Notes: generated from the letters alone by a model not told the origin. 64,000 bases of DNA from Spongiibacter taiwanensis (GCF_023702635.1 NZ_CP098455.1:558001-622000); one strand, 5' to 3'. Counted from the first letter of the stretch, positions 25,793-35,334 are shown. A program made the numbers and translations.

Positions 25793-28429
25793 TTGTTGTC
25801 TTTGAATACTGCTTACCGCACGCCCCTGCCTGGCACCGCCCTGGACTACTACGATGTCCGCTCCGCCGTGAATGACATTCAGGCCGGCGCCTACGAGTCC
25901 CTGCCCTATACCTCACGGGTATTGGCCGAGCAGCTGGTCCGTCGCTGTGATCCAGCGGCGCTGACCGACTCGCTCAAACAGTTGATCGAGCGTCGCCGGG
26001 ATCTGGATTTCCCCTGGTATCCGGCCCGAGTGGTTTGTCACGATATTCTTGGCCAGACCGCACTGGTCGATCTGGCGGGCCTGCGCGATGCGATTGCCGA
26101 GCAAGGCGGCGACCCCGCCAAGGTGAATCCGGTGGTGCCCACCCAGTTGATTGTGGATCACTCCCTGGCCGTCGAAGCCCCCGGCTTTGATCCTGATGCC
26201 TTCGAAAAAAATCGCGCCATTGAAGACCGCCGCAACGAAGACCGTTTCCATTTTATCGAGTGGACCAAAACTGCCTTTGAAAACGTTGATGTAATCCCCG
26301 CCGGCAACGGCATCATGCACCAGATCAATCTGGAAAAAATGTCGCCTGTGATTCAAGCCCGCCCGGATGAAAACGGAAAGGGTGTCGCCTACCCCGATAC
26401 CTGTGTCGGTACCGACAGCCATACGCCGCATGTGGATGCATTGGGCGTGATCGCCATTGGCGTGGGTGGCCTGGAAGCGGAAACCGTGATGCTGGGTCGC
26501 CCTTCGATGATGCGCCTGCCGGATATTATCGGCGTGGAGCTGACGGGCAAACGTCAGCCGGGCATTACCGCCACCGATATTGTCCTGGCGCTGACCGAAT
26601 TTCTGCGTCAGCAAAAAGTGGTCTCAGCCTATCTGGAATTTTTTGGTGAAGGCGCTCGCGCACTCACCATTGGTGACCGCGCCACCATCTCCAATATGAC
26701 CCCGGAATTTGGCGCCTCAGCGGCGATGTTTTATATAGACGAACAAACCATCGACTACCTGAGGCTGACCGGCCGCGATGCCGAGCAGGTCGCGCTGGTC
26801 GAAAATTACGCCAAGACCACCGGCCTGTGGGCCGATGATCTGGCGAATGCCGAGTACGAGCGTGTTTTAACCTTTGATCTTTCCAGCGTTGAACGCACAA
26901 TGGCTGGCCCCTCCAACCCCCACCGCCGCCTGGCCACCCGCGATTTGAAAGCGCGCGGTATCGCCGTCAATCTGGAGCAGGCCCAGGCCGAAGAAGTCGA
27001 TGGCAAACTGCCCGACGGCGCAGTGATTATTGCGGCGATTACCTCCTGCACCAACACCTCCAACCCGCGCAATGTGGTGGCCGCCGGTTTGCTAGCGAAA
27101 AAGGCCAACGAACGGGGTTTGCTACGCAAGCCCTGGGTGAAATCCTCTTTTGCACCGGGTTCTAAAGTGGCGCGCCTGTATCTGGAAGAATCCGGTCTGC
27201 TGCCGGAACTGGAGAAGCTGGGCTTTGGCATTGTTGCCTATGCCTGCACCACCTGTAATGGCATGAGCGGCGCATTGGACCCAATCATCCAGCAGGAAAT
27301 TATCGACCGCGACCTGTACGCCACGGCGATGCTGTCGGGCAACCGCAATTTCGATGGCCGTATCCACCCCTATGCCAAACAGGCCTTTCTGGCGTCTCCG
27401 CCGCTCGTAGTCGCCTATGCCATTGCCGGTACCGTGCGCTTTGATATTGAAAAAGACGTGCTGGGCACGGATCAAAACGGCAAGGCCATTACCCTGAAAG
27501 ACCTGTGGCCTTCAGACGAAGAAATCGACGCCATGGTCGCTGCGCACGTAAAGCCCGAGCAATTCAATCAGGTGTATATCCCGATGTTTGATCTGGATCG
27601 CGGCGAGCGTGCACCCAGCCCGCTTTACGACTGGCGCCCCCAGAGCACCTATATTCGTCGCCCGCCCTACTGGGAAGGCGCGCTGGCCACCGAATGCACG
27701 CTGAAAGGGATGCGCCCGCTGGCCGTGCTGGGCGATAACATCACCACCGATCACCTGTCGCCCTCCAATGCCATTCTGGCGTCCAGCGCAGCGGGTGAAT
27801 ACCTGGCAAAAATGGGCCTGCCGGAGGAAGACTTCAACTCCTATGCAACCCACCGGGGCGATCATCTGACCGCCCAGCGCGCCACCTTTGCCAACCCGAA
27901 ATTGCTTAATGAAATGTGCCGGGATGGCAAGACCGACGAGGTAATTCAGGGCTCGCTGGCACGACTGGAACCCGAAGGCGAAATGATGCGCATGTGGGAG
28001 GCCATTGAAACCTATATGGAGCGCAAGCAACCGCTGATTATTGTGGCCGGTGCCGACTACGGCCAAGGTTCTTCCCGGGACTGGGCCGCCAAAGGCGTGC
28101 GACTGGCTGGGGTGGAGGCGATTGTTGCCGAAGGTTTTGAGCGTATTCACCGCACTAACCTGGTCGGCATGGGCGTGCTTCCGCTGGAATTCAAAGCAGG
28201 CGAAACCCGCAATACTTACCGCATTGACGGTACCGAAACCTTCGACGTGATCGGTGAGATTGCGCCCGGCGCCGAGCTGACCCTGATTATTTATCGCCGC
28301 AGCGGTGAACGTGTTAGCGTTCCTGTCACCTGCCGGCTGGATACCGCCGAGGAAGTCTCCGTGTACTCTGCCGGTGGTGTGCTGCAGCGTTTTGCCCAGG
28401 ATTTCCTGGCCAGCAATCAAGCCGCCTGA
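25793..28429 (+). CDS. acnD: Fe/S-dependent 2-methylisocitrate dehydratase
   Basis: 878 aa, aconitase superfamily. The iron-sulfur ligands lie in ITSCTNTSNPRN and YACTTCNGMSG. Substrate motifs include VGTDSHTPHVDALG and GADYGQGSSRDWAAKG, and the swivel domain is C-terminal. AcnD dehydrates 2-methylcitrate to the 2-methyl-trans-aconitate isomer and needs PrpF downstream. The start is a TTG: 25793 gives MSLNTAY and 25799 gives MNTAYRTPLPGTALDYYD, which is how relatives usually begin. The 14-bp gap to prpF indicates one transcript. Confidence 0.92.
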   Translation: MLSLNTAYRTPLPGTALDYYDVRSAVNDIQAGAYESLPYTSRVLAEQLVRRCDPAALTDSLKQLIERRRDLDFPWYPARVVCHDILGQTALVDLAGLRDAIAEQGGDPAKVNPVVPTQLIVDHSLAVEAPGFDPDAFEKNRAIEDRRNEDRFHFIEWTKTAFENVDVIPAGNGIMHQINLEKMSPVIQARPDENGKGVAYPDTCVGTDSHTPHVDALGVIAIGVGGLEAETVMLGRPSMMRLPDIIGVELTGKRQPGITATDIVLALTEFLRQQKVVSAYLEFFGEGARALTIGDRATISNMTPEFGASAAMFYIDEQTIDYLRLTGRDAEQVALVENYAKTTGLWADDLANAEYERVLTFDLSSVERTMAGPSNPHRRLATRDLKARGIAVNLEQAQAEEVDGKLPDGAVIIAAITSCTNTSNPRNVVAAGLLAKKANERGLLRKPWVKSSFAPGSKVARLYLEESGLLPELEKLGFGIVAYACTTCNGMSGALDPIIQQEIIDRDLYATAMLSGNRNFDGRIHPYAKQAFLASPPLVVAYAIAGTVRFDIEKDVLGTDQNGKAITLKDLWPSDEEIDAMVAAHVKPEQFNQVYIPMFDLDRGERAPSPLYDWRPQSTYIRRPPYWEGALATECTLKGMRPLAVLGDNITTDHLSPSNAILASSAAGEYLAKMGLPEEDFNSYATHRGDHLTAQRATFANPKLLNEMCRDGKTDEVIQGSLARLEPEGEMMRMWEAIETYMERKQPLIIVAGADYGQGSSRDWAAKGVRLAGVEAIVAEGFERIHRTNLVGMGVLPLEFKAGETRNTYRIDGTETFDVIGEIAPGAELTLIIYRRSGERVSVPVTCRLDTAEEVSVYSAGGVLQRFAQDFLASNQAA

Positions 28430-28443
28430 TCAGAGGGAACAGC

Positions 28444-29625
28444 ATGAGTTTCGCGCAACAAATTCGCATCCCCGCCACCTATATGCGTGGCGGCACCTCC
28501 AAGGGCGTGTTCTTCCGTCTGGAAGACCTGCCCGAAAGCTGCCAGCGACCCGGCGCGGCGCGCGATCAGTTGTTTATGCGGGTGATCGGCAGCCCCGACC
28601 CTTATGCCGCCCATATCGACGGTATGGGTGGGGCGACCTCCAGCACCAGCAAGTGCGTGATCCTGTCGAAAAGCGACGAGCCCGATCACGATGTGAACTA
28701 CCTTTACGGCCAGGTCGCCATCGACAAGGCCTTTGTCGACTGGAGCGGTAACTGCGGCAATCTCTCTACCGCTGCTGGTGCTTTTGCCATTCACGCCGGT
28801 TTGATTGATCCCTCACGAGTGCCGGAAAACGGCACCAGTGTGGTGCGCATCTGGCAGGCCAATATCAACAAAACCATTATCGCCCACGTGCCAGTGTGCA
28901 ACGGCCAGGTGCAGGAAACCGGTGATTTTGAACTGGACGGCGTGACCTTCCCCGCGGCTGAAATCGAACTGGAATTTCTTGACCCGTCCGATGATGGGGA
29001 AAGCTCAATGTTTCCCACCGGCAACTTGGTGGATGAGCTCGAAGTTCCCGGCATTGGCACACTGCAGGCGACCCTGATCAGCGCCGGGATTCCGACCGTG
29101 TTCGTTAAAGCGGAAGAGATCGGCTACAGCGGCACCGAGCTGCGCGAGCAGATTAATAACGATGCGGCTGCGCTGGCACGACTGGAACAGATTCGTATTG
29201 CCGGTGCGCTGCGCATGGGCCTGATCAACACACCGGAAGAAGCTCAGCAGCGCCAGCACACACCCAAAGTGGCCTTTGTGGCTGGGCCTAAGGATTACGT
29301 AGCGTCCAGTGGAAACCACATCGCCGCCAAGGATATCGACCTGCTGGTGCGCGCCCTATCCATGGGCAAACTGCATCACGCCATGATGGGCACCTGCGCG
29401 GTGGCCATCGGCACGGCGGCGGCCATTCCCGGCACGCTGGTAAATAGGGCCGCCGGTGGTGGCGAGCGCCAGGCGGTCCGCTTTGGCCACCCCTCCGGCA
29501 CCTTGCGAGTCGGCGCGGAAGCCCTACAGGAAAACGGCCAATGGCAGGCCCGGCGCGCCATCATGAGCCGCAGTGCGCGAATTTTGATGGAAGGCTGGGT
29601 GCGGGTGCCTGGGGATGCCTTTTAA
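28444..29625 (+). CDS. prpF: 2-methylaconitate cis-trans isomerase
   Basis: 393 aa. The PrpF signature YMRGGTSKGVFFRLEDLP opens the protein, with the active-site region GNCGNLSTAAGAFAI (cysteine near residue 105) and MGTCAVAIGTAAAIPGT later. It converts the AcnD product to 2-methyl-cis-aconitate, completing the AcnD/PrpF route that replaces PrpD. It is 14 bp behind acnD with AGAGGGAA upstream of the ATG. Confidence 0.92.
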   Translation: MSFAQQIRIPATYMRGGTSKGVFFRLEDLPESCQRPGAARDQLFMRVIGSPDPYAAHIDGMGGATSSTSKCVILSKSDEPDHDVNYLYGQVAIDKAFVDWSGNCGNLSTAAGAFAIHAGLIDPSRVPENGTSVVRIWQANINKTIIAHVPVCNGQVQETGDFELDGVTFPAAEIELEFLDPSDDGESSMFPTGNLVDELEVPGIGTLQATLISAGIPTVFVKAEEIGYSGTELREQINNDAAALARLEQIRIAGALRMGLINTPEEAQQRQHTPKVAFVAGPKDYVASSGNHIAAKDIDLLVRALSMGKLHHAMMGTCAVAIGTAAAIPGTLVNRAAGGGERQAVRFGHPSGTLRVGAEALQENGQWQARRAIMSRSARILMEGWVRVPGDAF

Positions 29626-29669
29626 GGAGTATTGGCCTCATCTTGACCATCGCCCCTCAGCACCAAATT

Positions 29670-29803
29670 CCCTCACCCTAACCCTCTCCCAGAGGAGAGG
29701 GAATTAACAGCTGGCTTCGTGGCCCCCTTTCCCTCTGGGAGAGGGAATTAACAGCCCGGCTTCATGGGCTCCCTCTCCCACTGGGAGAGGGCTGGGGTGA
29801 GGG
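29670..29803. repeat. REP-like palindromic repeat array
   Basis: Three iterations of CCCTCTCCC / GGGAGAGGG stem sequences are separated by AATTAACAG spacers. An outer inverted pair (CCCTCACCCTAACCCTCTCC at 29670 and GGAGAGGGCTGGGGTGAGGG ending at 29803) frames them. This is the widespread extragenic palindromic type, probably mobilised by a RAYT transposase elsewhere. It lies between prpF and the PrpB-like gene and can form strong hairpins in RNA. Confidence 0.8.
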
Positions 29804-29884
29804 TGGACCTTTTGGAAAGCTAAGCCCCCCTGCAAGTAAAGCAAGAAAATTTTTTAACACCACAAATTCAAACAGGAAAAGATC

Positions 29885-30748
29885 ATGTCCACCGGAAAGC
29901 AACTCAGAGAATTAGCCAACGCCCGCCGCGGCGCACTGGTCCCCGGCGCCTTTAACGCCCTGTCCGCCAAGGTTATTGCCGACCTCGGGTTTGACGCCAT
30001 CTACGTGACCGGCGCCGGTGTGACCAATATGCATATCGGCCTGCCGGATATGGGCTTTATGGGCTTGGCAGAAATTGCCGAGCAGACCGGCCGTATCCGC
30101 GATGCGGTGGAGCTGCCGATACTGGTGGACGCCGATACCGGTTTTGGCAATGCCGTGAATACCCGTCACACCGTCAGAACCCTGGAGCGCGCCGGTGCGG
30201 ATTGCATCCAGTTGGAAGATCAGGTCAGCCCCAAGCGCTGCGGTCACTTTAACGGTAAAGCGGTGATCAGCGCCGATGAAATGGTGGGCAAAATCAAAGC
30301 TGCCGTAGATGCACGCCGCAGCGAAGATTTTCTGATCATGGCCCGCACCGATGCCCGCGCCATCGACGGCTTTGATGCCGCCGTCGAGCGCGCCCAGCGC
30401 TACGCCGAAGCCGGTGCCGACATTCTGTTTGTGGAAGCGCTGGAAACCGCCGACGAAGTGCGTCGCCTGCCGCGATTCCTGCGCGCACCGCTGCTGATGA
30501 ATATGGTGATTGGCGGCAAGACACCCATCGCGACCACCGACGAATTGGCCGAGTACGGCTACGGCATGGTGCTTTACGCCAACGCCGCCCTGCAAAGTGC
30601 CGTCGCCGGTATGCAGCGCGCACTGACCGTGCTGCGCGACGAGCGCCACCTGACGGAAGACCCGGCACTGGTCGCACCGTTTAAAGAGCGCCAGCGTCTT
30701 GTCGGTAAAGATTTCATCGACGAACTGGAACAGCGCTACCGCGCCTGA
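29885..30748 (+). CDS. prpB: Isocitrate lyase/PEP mutase family protein, probable 2-methylisocitrate lyase
   Basis: 287 aa. It is a TIM-barrel of the ICL/PEPM superfamily: PGAFNALSAKVIADLGFDAIYVTGAG, the metal strand LVDADTGFGNA, and the catalytic loop QLEDQVSPKRCGHFNGK with the KRCGH cysteine that marks lyases. The cluster context (prpC, acnD, prpF) calls for cleavage of 2-methylisocitrate to pyruvate and succinate. Related sequences include oxaloacetate decarboxylases and dimethylmalate lyases, so the symbol rests on context. A REP array separates it from prpF. Confidence 0.75.
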   Translation: MSTGKQLRELANARRGALVPGAFNALSAKVIADLGFDAIYVTGAGVTNMHIGLPDMGFMGLAEIAEQTGRIRDAVELPILVDADTGFGNAVNTRHTVRTLERAGADCIQLEDQVSPKRCGHFNGKAVISADEMVGKIKAAVDARRSEDFLIMARTDARAIDGFDAAVERAQRYAEAGADILFVEALETADEVRRLPRFLRAPLLMNMVIGGKTPIATTDELAEYGYGMVLYANAALQSAVAGMQRALTVLRDERHLTEDPALVAPFKERQRLVGKDFIDELEQRYRA

Positions 30749-30781
30749 CCCGGCGCCAGCACACTTTACAAGGTGAAAAGA

Positions 30782-31246
30782 ATGAACACGGTTGAATTTT
30801 CACTGAGCGAGTTCTGTCGACAGACGCGCCAGGCGATTCCGCTGCTGCAGTCAATGGATCTGCGCTTCACCGAATTCGGCGACCACCGCCTGCGGGTGGA
30901 TATGCCGCTGGCACCCAATATCAACGACAAGCAAACCGGCTTTGGAGGCAGTATCGCCGCGCTGGCAACCGCCGCGGGCTGGGCGATAGTCTCGCTGATG
31001 TTGAAGTCCAGACCCCATCGCTATGACGTGATGGTGACAGAGAGTCACATGCGCTATCTCGCCCCCGCCACCTGTAATTTCTATGCCATTGCCAATGTCA
31101 GCGATTCCGCCATGGCAACGTTCAATCAGGTGTTGGACGAACAGCGCCAGGGGCGTATCACCCTGCAAGTCATGGTTGAACAAGACGGCAAACAGGTGGC
31201 CGTCTACACCGGCACCTACAAGGTGATTCAGCGCGTCTCCCAGTGA
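30782..31246 (+). CDS. YiiD C-terminal-type hot-dog thioesterase
   Basis: 154 aa from the ATG at 30782 (AAGGTG upstream). It is a single hot-dog domain: LAPNINDKQTGFGGSIAALAT contains the thioesterase helix region, followed by GWAIVSLML, MVTESHMRYLAPA and a C-terminal YTGTYKVI strand. Members hydrolyse acyl-CoA or acyl-ACP; the substrate is unknown. It is 33 bp behind the PrpB-like gene and probably co-transcribed, perhaps relieving acyl-CoA build-up. Confidence 0.65.
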   Translation: MNTVEFSLSEFCRQTRQAIPLLQSMDLRFTEFGDHRLRVDMPLAPNINDKQTGFGGSIAALATAAGWAIVSLMLKSRPHRYDVMVTESHMRYLAPATCNFYAIANVSDSAMATFNQVLDEQRQGRITLQVMVEQDGKQVAVYTGTYKVIQRVSQ

Positions 31247-31368
31247 CTCGGCTCGGGTTACGCTGCATAGGGGCAAGCGGCTTAGAGCCAAGTGTCTCAG
31301 AGTCAAACGGCTTAGGGTCAAACCGCAATGGCGCACCAGTGTCCTGTCCACAACTTAAAGGTAACCTT

Positions 31369-31590
31369 GTGGCACTTTCGAAAGCACAGTCCGCTTGCAA
31401 ACATGAAGCCATTGCCTGCCCCCGTTGCGGTGCCTATTTCGCGTGCAAACCCGGGGCGATCACGATTTGCCATTGCGTCGATATCGCCTTGACCACTGCG
31501 CAACAAGAGTGGATCGCCGAGCGCTGGCAAGATTGCTTATGCAGTCAGTGCCTGCGGGACATTGCCGCCCGTCCCGTCAAAATCCGCTGA
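31369..31590 (+). CDS. Cysteine-rich CWC family small protein
   Basis: 73 aa from the GTG at 31369, preferred because AAAGG lies 7 nt upstream. A longer frame starts at GTG 31243, overlapping the thioesterase stop, but its extra part is repetitive and unconserved. The Cys pattern is ACPRCGAYFACKPG, then CHCV and CLCSQCLRDI, the zinc-ribbon-like CWC family. Function unknown. It is convergent with metR. Confidence 0.6.
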   Translation: MALSKAQSACKHEAIACPRCGAYFACKPGAITICHCVDIALTTAQQEWIAERWQDCLCSQCLRDIAARPVKIR

Positions 31591-31600
31591 TTTCTCCACA

Positions 31601-32494
31601 CTACTCCCCCTGCTGATACTGCTTCGCCAACTCGATAAACGCTCGAAGGTAGTCGGCATCGCCATCATCTTGCCGAGTACCCAGGTAGATTTGCTTGGCA
31701 ATACCACTGCGACCAAGGCGCACCGAAGTGATGTCCAGCTTGGTGGCATATTCCTCTGCCAACCAGCGCGGCAGTGCAGCCACGCCGCGACCGCTGGCGA
31801 CCATTTGCAACATGATATCGGTGGTTTCACTGGTCTTGTGGCGTTTCGGGTTTACACCCGCCGGGTTGAGAAACTGGGTGTAAATATCCAAACGATCGCT
31901 TGGCACCGGGTAGGTAATCAGTACCTCATTGCGCAAATCTTCCGCCTTCAGAAAACGGCGCCGTGCCAGCGAGCTATCACCGGCGACAACCAATACCTGC
32001 TCATAGTCAAACACGGGCTGAAAATGGAGACCGGCTTTGTGAAAGGGGTCGGGGGTAACCAGCAAGTCGATGTCGTAACCGACCAGCGCGCCGACGCCAC
32101 CAAACTGAAATTTCTGTTTAACGTCCACATCCACATCGGGCCACTGGGCTAGAAATGGCGACACCACTTTCAACAACCATTGATAACAGGGGTGGCATTC
32201 CATGCCAATGCGAAGAGTACCCCGCTCGCCCTGGGCCATTTGCTGGAGCAGAGTCTCGGCGTGATCCAACTGGGGCAGCACGCGATTGGCCACCCCCAGC
32301 AAGTATTCGCCGATCTGAGTAGGGCGCAGGCTGCGGCCCTCTCTGATCCAGATCTGGCTGCCGAGTTTATCTTCCAACTTGCGGATGGTGTGGCTTAACG
32401 CTGATTGGGTCAGGCAAAGGTGATCGGCCGCCGCCGTCAGTGAACCGCGCTGATCAACAGCCTGAATAACAGTGAGATGGATACGTTCGAGCAT
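31601..32494 (-). CDS. metR: LysR-family methionine regulator MetR
   Basis: 297 aa. The N-terminal HTH is MetR-like (GSLTAAADHLCLTQSALSH, then TIRKLEDKLG), and the effector domain starts with the family-typical MECHPCYQWLLKV. MetR activates methionine genes with homocysteine as co-inducer. It is divergent from the mesX-mesD-flavin reductase cluster, its likely target, with TGAA/TTCA-type repeats in the shared 188-bp spacer. Confidence 0.82.
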   Translation of the reverse strand: MLERIHLTVIQAVDQRGSLTAAADHLCLTQSALSHTIRKLEDKLGSQIWIREGRSLRPTQIGEYLLGVANRVLPQLDHAETLLQQMAQGERGTLRIGMECHPCYQWLLKVVSPFLAQWPDVDVDVKQKFQFGGVGALVGYDIDLLVTPDPFHKAGLHFQPVFDYEQVLVVAGDSSLARRRFLKAEDLRNEVLITYPVPSDRLDIYTQFLNPAGVNPKRHKTSETTDIMLQMVASGRGVAALPRWLAEEYATKLDITSVRLGRSGIAKQIYLGTRQDDGDADYLRAFIELAKQYQQGE

Positions 32495-32513
32495 GGATCA
32501 GCGGCACCTATGC

Positions 32514-32559
32514 ATGAATATAAATAATGGATTTCTGAAAATAAACCATTTTTATTCAT
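32514..32559. promoter_or_regulatory. Candidate MetR binding region between metR and mesX
   Basis: ATGAATATAAA (32514-32524) and TTTTTATTCAT (32549-32559) form an inverted pair, with another TGAAAATAAA (32535-32544) between them. MetR boxes are of the TGAA-N5-TTCA type. The spacer is strongly AT-rich and must contain the promoters of both flanking genes. Confidence 0.45.
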
Positions 32560-32682
32560 TTGTTAAGTCCTCTACTCTGCCCCCTGCTCGCTGACCTTGC
32601 AGCCCTATTTTTCGGTAGTCTATTACTGATGACGCCTGCGCTAGCGCTCTGTTTAACACGATATACAGGAAACCGGACCACC

Positions 32683-33660
32683 ATGAGTACGCCGTTTACC
32701 TTCAGCATTAAAACCCTGAACTTTGACGAGGACTATCACCCGTCTGACAACACCCGCATCACCACCAACTTTGCCAATCTGGCCCGGGGTGAGCATCGCC
32801 AGGAGAACCTGAAAAACACTCTGCAGATGATCAACAGCCGCTTTAATGCGCTGGCGCACTGGGACAACCCACAGGCAAATCGCTACGCCGTTGCGCTGAA
32901 AATCATTTCGGTGGACATCGATATTGAGGGCAAGGGTGACACCTTCCCCACCATAGAGATTCTGAAAACCAATATTTTCGATCACAAGACCCAGCAAGGT
33001 ATTGAGGGCATTGTTGGCAACAACTTTTCTTCTTATGTAAGAGATTATGATTTCAGCGTGGTGTTGGCGGAACACAACAAGGATCGCCGCGAGTTCAGCC
33101 TGCCTGACAATTATGGCGAGCTGCACGGCAAGATATTCAAGGCCTTCTTGAACTCAAGCGCCTACAAGGACAACTTCAAAAAATCGCCGGTGATTTGCCT
33201 GAGCGTGTCCAGCAGCAAAATTTATCATCGCACCGAGAACAGCCACCCGGTACTGGGAGCTGAGTACCGGCAGGATGAATATTCATTAACCGACGAATAC
33301 TTTGCAAAAATGGGTTTGCAGGTTCGCTATTTTATGCCCCCGGGCAGCGTCGCCCCGCTGGCTTTTTACTTTAGCGGCGACCTGCTGGGTGATTACAGCA
33401 ACCTGGAACTGATCAGCACCGTTAGCACCATGGAAACCTTCCAGAAGATTTACCGGCCTGAAATTTACAATGCCAACGCGGCGGCGGGACAAACGTATCA
33501 GCCCAGCCTGACACATCAGGATTATTCGCTCACCCGCATTGTTTACGACAGAGAGGAGCGGAGTCAGCTCGCGGTAAAACAGGGAAAATTTACTGAAGAG
33601 CGGTTTATCAAGCCCTACAAACACCTTCTTGAACAATGGGCCGCCAGTGACGCCGCATAA
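32683..33660 (+). CDS. mesX: DUF1852 protein, MesX-type partner of folate-independent methionine synthase
   Basis: 325 aa from the ATG at 32683; the in-frame ATG at 32560 would run through the MetR operator region. The sequence is DUF1852 throughout (FTFSIKTLNFDEDYHPSDNTR, given as consecutive blocks; HWDNPQANRYAVAL; SHPVLGAEYRQDEYSLTDEYF). In Acinetobacter and relatives this protein (MesX) is needed, together with oxygen, for the short MetE-like enzyme MesD. Here it lies 19 bp ahead of exactly such a gene. Confidence 0.85.
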   Translation: MSTPFTFSIKTLNFDEDYHPSDNTRITTNFANLARGEHRQENLKNTLQMINSRFNALAHWDNPQANRYAVALKIISVDIDIEGKGDTFPTIEILKTNIFDHKTQQGIEGIVGNNFSSYVRDYDFSVVLAEHNKDRREFSLPDNYGELHGKIFKAFLNSSAYKDNFKKSPVICLSVSSSKIYHRTENSHPVLGAEYRQDEYSLTDEYFAKMGLQVRYFMPPGSVAPLAFYFSGDLLGDYSNLELISTVSTMETFQKIYRPEIYNANAAAGQTYQPSLTHQDYSLTRIVYDREERSQLAVKQGKFTEERFIKPYKHLLEQWAASDAA

Positions 33661-33679
33661 CAAATTAAGGTCAATACCA

Positions 33680-34708
33680 ATGAAAGCATTACTCCCCACG
33701 TCAACCGCCGGTAGCCTGCCCAAGCCCGCTTGGCTGGCCGAGCCGGAAACGCTATGGTCACCCTGGAAGTTACAGGGCGAACAATTACGCGAGGGCAAGC
33801 AGGATGCCTTGCGATTGTCCTTACACGAACAACAACAGGCGGGCATTGATATCGTCAGTGATGGCGAACAAACCCGTCAGCATTTTGTCACCACCTTCAT
33901 TGAGCACCTCAACGGTGTGGATTTTGAAAAGCGCGAAACCGTGAGAATTCGCGATCGCTACGACGCCAGTGTGCCGACGGTGGTGGGCGCCGTTTCCCGC
34001 CAACAACCGGTATTTGTTGAGGACGCCAAGTTCCTGCGCCAGCAGACCGACCAGGCCATAAAATGGGCCCTGCCCGGCCCCATGACCATGATTGATACGC
34101 TGTGCGACAAACACTACAAAAGCCGGGAAAAACTCGCCTGGGAGTTTGCCAAAATCCTCAACCAGGAAGCCAGGGAGCTGGAGGCCGCCGGGGTCGATAT
34201 TATTCAATTCGACGAGCCTGCATTTAACGTATTTTTTGACGAGGTCAACGACTGGGGCATAGCCACCCTGGAGCGGGCCATCGAGGGGCTTAAATGCGAA
34301 ACGGCAGTGCATATTTGCTACGGCTACGGCATTCAGGCCAATACCGACTGGAAAAAGACCCTGGGCGCGGAGTGGCGGCAATATGAAGAAACCTTTCCAA
34401 AGCTGCAACAATCCAATATCGATCTGATCTCACTGGAGTGCCATAACTCCCATGTTCCCATCGAGCTGCTTGAACTGATTCGCGGTAAAAAAGTGATGGT
34501 GGGCGCCATTGACGTGGCCAGCAACGCCATTGAGACGCCAGAAGCGGTCGCCAATACCCTGCGGGAGGCACTGAAGTATGTGGACGCCGACAAGCTCTAC
34601 CCCTGCACCAACTGCGGTATGGCGCCCCTGTCCCTTCAGGTCGCCAACGGCAAGCTGAACGCCTTGAGCGCCGGCGCCGCCATCGTCCGGGCAGAGCTTA
34701 CGCGCTGA
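33680..34708 (+). CDS. mesD: Short (core) MetE-like methionine synthase, MesD type
   Basis: 342 aa, equivalent to the C-terminal catalytic barrel of cobalamin-independent MetE (which is about 750 aa), without the N-terminal half. Zinc-site motifs are intact: VHICYGYG (His, Cys), LISLECHNSH and YPCTNCGM (Cys). The N-terminus is LLPTSTAGSLPKPAWLAEP. The pairing with DUF1852 identifies the MesD group, which makes methionine without methyl-folate polyglutamate; the methyl donor is not established. Control by the divergent MetR is likely. Confidence 0.85.
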   Translation: MKALLPTSTAGSLPKPAWLAEPETLWSPWKLQGEQLREGKQDALRLSLHEQQQAGIDIVSDGEQTRQHFVTTFIEHLNGVDFEKRETVRIRDRYDASVPTVVGAVSRQQPVFVEDAKFLRQQTDQAIKWALPGPMTMIDTLCDKHYKSREKLAWEFAKILNQEARELEAAGVDIIQFDEPAFNVFFDEVNDWGIATLERAIEGLKCETAVHICYGYGIQANTDWKKTLGAEWRQYEETFPKLQQSNIDLISLECHNSHVPIELLELIRGKKVMVGAIDVASNAIETPEAVANTLREALKYVDADKLYPCTNCGMAPLSLQVANGKLNALSAGAAIVRAELTR

Positions 34709-34743
34709 CCCGGTAATCCCTCCACTTGTTGCAAAATCCTATT

Positions 34744-35250
34744 ATGTGCCCTGTTACCCCTATCGAAGCCCAGCACTTTCGCGACGCGCTGGGGCACTTT
34801 GCTTCCGGTATTACCGTCATCACATCCTGTGTTGACGGCCAGCCCGTTGGCTTCACCTGCCAGTCCTTCTACAGTGTGTCGGTCAGCCCGCCCCTGGTGT
34901 CATTCAGCGTTATGTCCAGCTCCCTGAGCTACCCCAAAATTCGGCGCGCCGGTCGCTTCGCGGTCAATATCCTGTCCGGCGAGCAAATCAGCACGTCCAA
35001 TCAATTCGCGCGCAAGGGGGCGGACAAATGGCGGGGAATAGCCTGGCAAACCTCACCGATGGGCAATCCGGTGTTGGGCGGGAGTCTGCACTGGCTGGAC
35101 TGCGAGATTCAGGCTGAACACCCGGCAGGCGATCACCTGATAGTTATTGGCGAGGTAAAAGCCATCACGCCGACAAGGGCATCAGCAACAGAGCCACTGC
35201 TGTATTTCAAAGGGCAGTACCGCCATCTGGCATTGCCCCAAGCAAGCTAG
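34744..35250 (+). CDS. Flavin reductase-like domain protein
   Basis: 168 aa from the ATG at 34744 (TTG 34726 is in frame). The FMN-binding split barrel of the flavin-reductase family is visible: FRDALGHFASGITVITSC, GFTCQSFYSVSVSPPLVSF and FAVNILSG. It should reduce FMN/FAD with NAD(P)H. The 35-bp gap after mesD suggests that it delivers reduced flavin to the oxygen-dependent MesX/MesD pair, an inference from linkage alone. Confidence 0.75.
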   Translation: MCPVTPIEAQHFRDALGHFASGITVITSCVDGQPVGFTCQSFYSVSVSPPLVSFSVMSSSLSYPKIRRAGRFAVNILSGEQISTSNQFARKGADKWRGIAWQTSPMGNPVLGGSLHWLDCEIQAEHPAGDHLIVIGEVKAITPTRASATEPLLYFKGQYRHLALPQAS

Positions 35251-35334
35251 ACCGTTTTCCTTAAAAGAAGCAGGAACACACTGGCCGGCACCCGCCTGGG
35301 ACACCGTCACCTTGAAGGTTTCATCATTTTCACC

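Noticed and set aside
25913-28420. Long antisense frames (233, 117, 302 aa) opposite acnD
   Set aside because: acnD is complete with all iron-sulfur and substrate motifs; the antisense frames have no family features.
29670-29803. CRISPR array
   Set aside because: The repeats are palindromic with short similar spacers (REP type); no CRISPR array or cas gene was seen anywhere in the window.
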